Assembly (NCBI GenBank): GCA_012845835.1
Contig: JABAKD010000004.1
Location: 248,001-312,000 of the forward strand
Length of the DNA stretch: 64,000 bases
Direction: 5' to 3'
Source: Undaria pinnatifida
Taxonomy: Eukaryota > Sar > Phaeophyceae > Laminariales > Alariaceae
Position numbers and translations under genes: made by a program. Positions 57,086 through 64,000 of this stretch are shown here, piece after piece. Below the pieces are notes generated by a model. That model ran no database searches, was not told the origin of the DNA, and saw nothing but the letters and a program-made list of their open reading frames with translations. Position 1 is the first letter of the stretch. Every line of letters starts with the position of its first letter.

Positions 57086-57763
57086 GTATGGCTAACAGGT
57101 GGGCTCTTGAATGAACAAAATGATGAAATAGGCAACAAGCTCTCGTTCGTTCAAACCGACGACACCATCACACATCTTATCAAGGATATAGATACCGTGC
57201 TGCCCGGCAGTAGCCAGTAGTCTACCCTGAGCCGCTGATTGGTTCATAGTCGCATGCAGCGAGTAGACAAAGTGCTACAGCAGTACAAGCACTGCGGCAT
57301 GTCAAATGCCGATTACGTAGATATGCAGGATAATCAACGTCGCTTTTACTTGGCAGATTTGATTGGAAAGAACCTCAACTGTTTAACTGACGATTAGGGT
57401 CCGGGGTAACGGCGCCGTTTTTTGTTGATCCAGGGTGGTCGAGCTGGCACAGGCAAGCGTGCCCCGTGCACAATCACACACTCTCCTTACGCTTCTGTTT
57501 CTCCTCTTGGACAAGGTAGACCTGTATTCAATACACAAAGGCCTAAAGCTCGTATCTTTCACGACGGGCCTTCACAAAAAATAAGTTTTGCGGAGCTTGA
57601 CTCGGAGACACCAACAAGGTGATTAACTCCGACTGACTGCTTTGTCGCTTTCCTATTAGCTGCCTGACCTAACTCAGGAGCCGCGGGCCGCATGCCCAAT
57701 GCGAAAATCTCGCTATCATATCATGCAGACAGACACAAATCTCAAGCCAGGAGAGACGTGTTG

Positions 57764-57981
57764 TGTTCGTTAGCTCCAAGCGAGGTAGGTTTCAACTCAT
57801 TGTATTACGTCTCACACACAGCAGGGTAGAGGCAAGTCGAGAAGAGTGAACTCGTGCGTGATGCTCACAGCAGTCTACCATCAAGAATGCCAGCCAGGTA
57901 CTACTAGGCACCTAATAATAACCCAACAGCCCAAACCGGCACGAACCTGATGAGCAACTGTCATACTGAAAATCCCAAATC
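57764..57981. repeat. Left copy of a ~215-bp direct repeat pair
   Basis: TGTTCGTTAGCTCCAAGCG…TGAAAATCCCAAATCA, about 85% like 61316-61533 by eye. It begins TG and ends CA, as LTRs do. No convincing flanking duplication was seen. Confidence 0.7.
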
Positions 57982-60900
57982 AATACCCTCCCGGATTCTT
58001 CACAAGACAGTGACGAATCAACAATGGACTCAATTCCATCACCAAAAACAACGAAAATGGCAACAGGAAACTCATCCTCATGAACGAGAACCTCTTCCAT
58101 ACTCCCACTTACAACAATTGTAATCACAAGAAGAGATTACAACAGCCGCACCTTCAGGGCAAAAAAAATTATGCGACAGATATAATGCCAGAGGTCGGGA
58201 GGTCACCCGGACAAAGGTCTCCCGTTGTCCGCTACTACCGCCATATATACACAGACCATACCGGTCAAACAATATAGCATAATTATTGTCCACAAACACA
58301 GAATTTACCCGAGGGACAAACAAACACAAAATTTATCCGACGCGAAAATTAGCCTACGCCCTTCCTGATACAAAGAGTATCTGATCATCCACAAGCCACC
58401 CCGTTTTTCATAACAAAACGAATGCAAAATAACTTGCTTGTGAATTAAATCAATTTTTCAAAATGTTTCATCCTTCTAACTCCCGAATAAGATTGCAACC
58501 ACTATAGGCACGCCTAGACCAGGCAAGGTCTATTGACCAGAAGTTGTCCCCCCTTGGCCAAAGGGGCGCTGATCTGCACCAGTTAGGTGCTAAAATAGAG
58601 AAAAGAAGAAGTTATTGTACAAGCATTAGCTCCGAACACAAGAAAACAAGCTATCTTTATTTCATCCCCGAATCCCCATACCAGAATCCGGAAGAGGATA
58701 TGTATGTAGAAACCCCTACTGTCTTCAGATCTAAATAACGTTCACACTTCACATCAGATCCTCAGCAATCAATCACCACCCCAAAGACCAGCTGTCGTAT
58801 CTTACCACCAACACTACACACTCTCTGGTGCTCCACTGTCCACAATGCCCCCAAAAGCGCGTTCCTACTCGAAGTAGTTGATGAACAAGCTTTGATCAAA
58901 AGTGAGCACCAGTTACACAAACAACATCAAAGGAAACATACATGCCGTTTGAATGATAAACGACATACATCTGGATACCATACCCAATGATTACGAGTCA
59001 TGAAACATTACAATACTTCAAAAAAGCATGTACACACGATCACCAGGCACAAATCATACATTAAAACATAGCAATATCTTCAATAAATACTACATAGGCA
59101 ACCATCATTTTTCACAAGAAATACCTCTCGGTAAATGCAAGTATCCTCGTGTTGTATAGACTCGCATACAACACGCGAAATTAACATTTATCAAAATAAC
59201 GCACGAAGAACCCACGAAATAATACCGTCAAAACATGCCAAGACGACCTTCGCACGATTCACGCGAAAACCGCAGAGAAATTCACAGCATTCAGCTGTCG
59301 TATCTTACCTCCAACACTGCACACTCTCTGGTGCTCCACTGTCCACACCACTTATCAAATTCGGAAAAACAACATCGATGATTATATGGCTAACTATGAC
59401 TTTGCATCCCCTCTCTCATTTTGAGACCAGTACGCCCTGTACTGCACGGTCACAAGGATGCCCCATCCCATCTTGTCGACACACGTAGCCAACCATGAAC
59501 AAGAGATACCAGCAAAACCTATAAGCTAGTGTAACCAATCCTCGCCAACAAGCTTATTTACCCAAAATATTGGTCACTTGCACACCATCATAAAACCAAA
59601 AATGCTCCCTTTTTGGCTTTAATTCGCTACAGCTCCAAAAAATCGAATAAATAAACAATAAAATGCCGCCATTTTCGGCACGAACAGCCCAAGTCCTCCC
59701 AGCTGCGAAAATTATTCGATCATCGCAAAAGCGTTTCATGTTTCACCCTTCCATTGCGAACAAGCATTCGCAAAATGATGATGTTCGTAGAACAACCAAT
59801 CATGAATATGCTCACACTTCTTTTTGCAATCAATCACAAGACTACTGCCACAAACAAAAGATACCCGCAAAATGCAGTAAATCACTGCCACCATCAATGC
59901 CAAACACCATCAAATCAGTACACCTCTAAAGGTGCACCTACGTACCCTTTTCTCCAATCTGTATAATGTATTATCAGCTCCACCAGGCCCCTTCTGGTCC
60001 TGTCTACACCAGAAAAATAACACAAGTTTTTCGGATTTACAAAGACTGGTTGATTTGAACATGAAAACACACTTCAAAACTGTCAGGCGAAAAAGGTTAC
60101 GCATACCATCCAGAACCAATCTAAGATGATACTATTTTGCGGGTCTCCACCCTCACCGTAACTAAATGATCGCCTACTACTTATGGGTCTCCACTCCTTG
60201 CCGTAAATAAATAAATGTTATAATCGACCAAAAATATATATTTCGATCGAAAGGTCGATCGTAAAAATGAATTCACCAATATGACCAGTCCTGTCCATTA
60301 CCCCCCGCCCCACGATGTTGCCGAACCATAAAGCTCCGGCTGGCGAAATAATGAACCGGTCTGCTCTCTCCATAACCTCTCCCGCTGTTGCTGTTGCCTC
60401 TGCGTATCATGGAGTGTGTGCGGCCATGCCGCTCGACTTGTAGCCCGGACGAAACCCAATCGGCAATTGGTACTGCTGCAGACAGCCCACGATTACCCCA
60501 CGTCCGTTCTTACCACCGTTACTAGCAGCAGGAATCACGCGGCTGTTATGCCGCGCGACTTTGCCCAACCAAACCACTCCCCTGGTAGGGTGCATACGGC
60601 TGGCGGCCGCGCGGCTTCTCGCGCAATATGCAGATAACCCGATATCTGCTGGCTCCACAACCAACCTTCCGAAGTAGAGTGCGTACGGCAAATAAAAACG
60701 AAAAAATGCCGTGCGACTTAAAGTCCCCCGCCCGCAACACACAGCGAGGGTGCCTACGGCTGTACTTCCGCCATAGGGCTTTTAGCTGTTGCTGTAACCC
60801 CCCTGTCTGCTGTATACGGTGGGGTGCCCTAGGGGTATGCTACCACCATGAAGCTGTTGCTTCTCCCTGCCTACGGTTCTGCCCCACCGTAGGGCTTTAG

Positions 60901-61315
60901 CAACTACTGCAGTGCGTAGTCTACAGCAGCAGCGGCTTCTCCCTGAAAACGACGTCTCCACCACATCATCATCTCTGGGTCAGAAGACAACTCGCCCATC
61001 AAGCTGCCCTCCCTTTCCCACCGTAGAATAATCTCGAACATGGCGGTACAGCATCTCTCCCTTTCATATCAGCGGTGTCTCTCTCCTTCTCCCCACCGAA
61101 CTCCTCCTTGCGCCTTGCTGCTTGTAGCCGCTGGTCTCCAAAAAGCCTGGCTCCAGAAACATTGCCCATCTCCACCTTGTCTCCCTGTGAGATTTGCCAT
61201 CCTCCGATCGCCTGCGCTTTCGTTCCTTTTCAGCTTCTTCGAGAGCATGGCCCTGTTCCAATACTGCTTACCCTTAAATCCCCAATGAGGGCAGACCGAA
61301 CTGGTTCCTCTAGAG
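57982..61315. other. AT-richer segment between the ~215-bp direct repeats
   Basis: Composition shifts to A/C-rich (many CAAAA, CACCATCA words). All open frames are short (117 residues or fewer) and unlike known families. A repeated GCCTACGG/CCGTAGGG(C)TTT motif occurs at 60750-60900. Confidence 0.5.
58786..59345. repeat. Pair of ~58-bp direct repeats
   Basis: CAGCTGTCGTATCTTACC(A/T)CC then AACACT(A/G)CACACTCTCTGG and TGCTCCACTGTCCACA occur at about 58789-58846 and 59288-59345. Confidence 0.8.
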
Positions 61316-61533
61316 TGTCCATTAGCTCCAAGCGGGGTAGGTTTAAAGTCATTGCATTACGTCTCCCACACACAGGGTAGATGCAAGTCGAGAAGAGTGA
61401 ACGCGTGTGTGATGGCTCACAGCCGTCTACCATCAAAACCGCCAGCCAGGTACTACTAGGCACCCAATGATATTCCAATATCCCGAACCGGCACGAAATG
61501 ATAAGTAACTGTCACACTGAAAATCCCAAATCA
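61316..61533. repeat. Right copy of the ~215-bp direct repeat pair
   Basis: TGTCCATTAGCTCCAAGCG…TGAAAATCCCAAATCA. Same orientation as 57764-57981, 3.5 kb away. The intervening DNA has no recognised coding. Confidence 0.7.
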
Positions 61534-61880
61534 ACAGGTTGCCTGAAGTTACGTTTAATGTTGCTCCTTGTTGTACCAAAACCGTAATAACAATCAATCG
61601 TAGTAGGGGAAATAGATAATATAGGGCTGGTCAAGGAAGCCACCCGCAGAAGGAAAGTACACAGCATCCAATGGATATGCGCAAAAGAGGGGTCTCCTTT
61701 TACTGCTTGACTTGTGGTTTATGTTTAGGCTTTCTCGGCTTCGTGTACCATAAAAAAAACAGACCGAAACGTCGTGCGCGCACAAGGTACGAACAGCGGA
61801 CGCGGGGAAAAAACAAAAACGCGTCGCTCAAGTGGCGGGTATATAGTTGAAGGTTGAGCGGCAGGCACAAAAATATGGTT

Positions 61881-62018
61881 TATGCGTGTACCACTTCTGG
61901 TTTTGTTTGTGTGTTTCTCCGTGGGGTATTCCTCCACTTCAGGGTGGCTGGAGCCTGTCCTGTGACCATAGACTTGGTTTTGCGAGTTAATGTGATAACA
62001 ACAACAACAACAACATCG
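61881..62018. repeat. Second copy of the (AAC)-tailed dispersed element
   Basis: Shares GCGTGTACCAC, GGTATTCCTC, GTGGCTGGAGC-TGTCCTGTG and GCGAGTTAATGTGA with 41152-41260, followed by seven AAC units. Confidence 0.7.
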
Positions 62019-62486
62019 ATCGGGTTGAAGTGTTTGTTTGCCTTGTTCGTGTGCTGGCCGATGGGCTATGCGTTGAAATGAATCAGTTATGCAAGGATAA
62101 CGTGCTTCCTGCACCCCAGTCTCAGTCTCAGGGCGCGAGCTTTTACTGCAACACACAGTAGTGTGAAGAATATGGCATACAGAAGTCTGGATCAACATGT
62201 CCCGGTTGCTGCTCAGAGGGGAAGGGATGGAGTGGACGAGTAGGCGCCGGTACGCGAAGCCTACGTGCTCGGCTCCATGTACCACGTGGTACTCTTCCGA
62301 AGTCCCGAAATTCCATAATACAAATACAAGAAAGTTCCTAGGGCTGTTCTCAGCATTCCACAAGAACCAAAAGGATATTCCACGTATCATTCCCATACTA
62401 CAATATCCCGCAATTTCCAGTCGAATAACCCGAAGTAGCCTCTGCATGTTCCTGCTATTGTTCGTTGGGCCAAGCTATATCGAACA
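62000..62486 (-). repeat. Probable 3' LTR of the copia remnant (left border unknown)
   Basis: TGTTC at 62486 follows a polypurine-like AGGGAGGG just after the RNase H remnant. The distal CA end was not identified, and no second copy is available inside the window for comparison. Confidence 0.4.
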
Positions 62487-62559
62487 CCCTCCCTGGCGCT
62501 GGAACAACTAACAAGCCTAGGGAATAACTACCAGAAACACTTTACGACGGAACTCTTAT

Positions 62560-63240
62560 ATCCCCAACAAAAAACACGGTGTTTCTCAAAACTCTCCCGA
62601 CCGACCGCGTTCGTGATAATTTAAGCATGTCGGTCCTCCGTCCTTAGATACTTCACGGACAAGTCTCCCTTCCCCCCCCAACTCGCGCAAAAAAGTGATA
62701 CCTCACGTCGATGTGCTCGCTGTTGGACGAGCTCAGCGGGTTTTGGCCAAGTCAATCATCCCCTTGTTGTCTTCAAGCACTCCAATGCTCGGTAACCCAA
62801 GACTACGCTCCAAGAAAGCCAACACTCCTCACACGTACAAGGCCTCCTTCACCGTCGGCCGTCGGCACGTACCCGGCCTCGGTGGTGGAGAGTGTAACGC
62901 ATTTCTGCGTCCTTGAAAACCAGGATGCAAGCGTACCTCCGCAGCAAACAGCTACGCCAGAGACCGAACGCCTGTCCTCGGCTCTATGGGCGTGACCTGC
63001 GTCTACGTACGTCTCTAGTCTATATCATACTCCAACTGTACATCCTCCGATTTACTTTCTCTTCTGAAAGTCAAGCCCAAGTGAGCCGTAGCGCTCAAGT
63101 ACTACTCGAGAATCTCCCTAGAAGCCTTCACGTGCACTTCCTTAGAATGGTGTGAGAACCGCGCAATTGCTCGCACTGCGTTGGAGATGTCTAGTCTGGT
63201 CTGGTTCGCAATCCACACCAGACTCCACACAATTTCGTGG
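62560..63240 (-). pseudogene. Copia RT/RNase H remnant
   Basis: Discontinuous frames carry the C-terminal end of a copia reverse transcriptase and RNase H, including VKYLRTEDRHA near 62630, which corresponds to the last conserved block before the 3' LTR. Stops interrupt every frame. Confidence 0.75.
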
Positions 63241-63267
63241 AAACTCGCGTCCACCACCGGCTCCTCA

Positions 63268-63990
63268 TCACTCACGTGCCGCTGTTGTTCTGTCCCTGTG
63301 CACGCCCGTCAGAGGTCGTCTCTGAAGCCGGGGTGACTCGAGCCTTGCACTGGTACCACATGTGCCCGGGTTCCAAGCAACGGATACACTTGCCTTGCAC
63401 CTTATCGTACTCTGTTTGAGGGATTGTTTGCTTGTAGGCGGGGGTATTGTTGCTACCTTCGCTACCTTGGCTAGTTCCTGCATTCGCCGATCCCTTGTTC
63501 CGCGACCTACCATTGTTATGGTTGGATCCGCGGCCACCACCACGGCTACCCCCACGACCACCCCGCGACCACCTCGGGTGACTCCACCAGAAAACGGTGC
63601 TTGTCCTACGTTCTTCCCTTTTGATACGAGAAGTCTTAGGTACCTCTGTCGGGCTATATTATCGATCTCTGCTCGCGTTATCTCATCTCGATATAGAAGC
63701 GTGCGTTGCTCGATTTCGTAGTCATCCATCAAAACCCTTACCAATTTTCGGTTTACGTCGCTCTCCGATTTAGGCACACCAAGCGAAGCAAGAGTACTAG
63801 CAATCTTGTCTACTCGGCTGAAGAATTTCATGGGCTCTTCTCCCTTTTCCATATTTACAGCGTCAAAGGCATCCGACCACTTGACCTGCGTAGCATTTGA
63901 TCTCGGCAGAAACCAATCGCGGAGCATTTTCCAAGCACCGCTCGTAGACTGATTTCCAAACACCCTGTCGAGCAAGTCAGTGTCAGTCAT
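63268..63990 (-). pseudogene. Copia Gag with frameshift before the zinc knuckle
   Basis: A Gag (UBN2-like) region with SGAWKMLRDWF, EEPMKFFSRVDKIASTLASL and LLYRDEITRAEIDNIARQR. The CCHC knuckle CIRCLEPGHMWYQC is encoded in another frame at about 63344-63395. The Arg/Gly-rich stretch near 63540-63580 contains the shift, where the second frame reads GSRGGGRGSNHNNGRSRNKG. It may be a mutation or an assembly error in a G-rich run. The N terminus lies beyond the window. Confidence 0.8.
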
Positions 63991-64000
63991 GTGCTTTCTG

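Larger units (their letters stand above)
55614..57763. other. Region 3' of RIT1
   Basis: Presumed RIT1 3' untranslated region followed by intergenic DNA. No gene seen. Contains the 75-bp repeat copy 2 and the 27-bp duplication. Confidence 0.5.
62486..64000 (-). mobile_element. Copia-type LTR retrotransposon, internally deleted, cut by the right edge
   Basis: Minus strand, right to left: a Gag-like ORF (63990-63268), then directly the end of a reverse transcriptase (RLDISNAVRAIARFSHHSKE, ~63200-63135), then an RNase H segment (TLSTTEA near 62890, EDNKG near 62770, EHIDV near 62700) with frame breaks. Protease, integrase and most of the RT are missing. A purine tract followed by TGTTC at 62486 marks the likely start of the 3' LTR. 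The 5' LTR lies outside the window. Confidence 0.85.

Noticed and set aside
61030-61300. Charged minus-strand frame (EEAEKERKRRRSEDGK) near 61200
   Set aside because: Only ~65 residues, no splice context and no known family; kept as unsupported.

Overview
The window looks like nuclear DNA of a multicellular stramenopile, most likely a brown alga. This is an inference from style: genes broken into short GC-rich exons with mostly GT-AG introns of 0.1 to 9 kb, Gly/Ser/Ala-rich protein insertions, TTAGGG-type telomere motifs and a heavy load of dispersed repeats. I see no bacterial operons, rRNA or CRISPR array.

Two real genes occupy most of the window and are transcribed divergently from a repeat-rich spacer (about 32.8-38.5 kb). 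Leftward, from 32742 to beyond the left edge, runs the 5' part of a very large gene for a bridge-like lipid-transfer protein of the BLTP2/FMP27/SABRE/Hobbit family. I could place 15 exons whose reading phases join without a break (about 2,580 residues). They include an N-terminal membrane anchor and the hallmark WWDK motif; the C-terminal part lies outside the window. Rightward, 38486-55613, is a complete-looking nine-exon gene for initiator tRNA 2'-O-ribosylphosphate transferase (RIT1), which marks initiator tRNA-Met so that it is kept out of elongation. No functional link between the two genes is apparent.

The introns and flanks hold mobile and repetitive DNA. There is a decayed non-LTR retrotransposon (about 6.66-10.8 kb) inside a lipid-transfer-gene intron, and a copia-type LTR element with a large internal deletion at the right edge (about 62.49-64.0 kb). 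There are two families of short inverted-repeat elements and several dispersed repeat families (GGGTC clusters, a hairpin-bearing GC-rich family, a poly-G-led family, an AGCTGTGAG family). Tandem arrays include (CCGAA)n, a roughly 120-bp satellite and several minisatellites, and a short interstitial telomeric array lies in intron 1 of the lipid-transfer gene.

From 55.6 to 62.5 kb no gene was recognised. This AT-richer stretch contains a pair of ~215-bp direct repeats 3.5 kb apart that might be LTRs of an unrecognised element. I found no clear undescribed biological system. The most informative observations are the exon reconstruction of the two genes and the repeat families.
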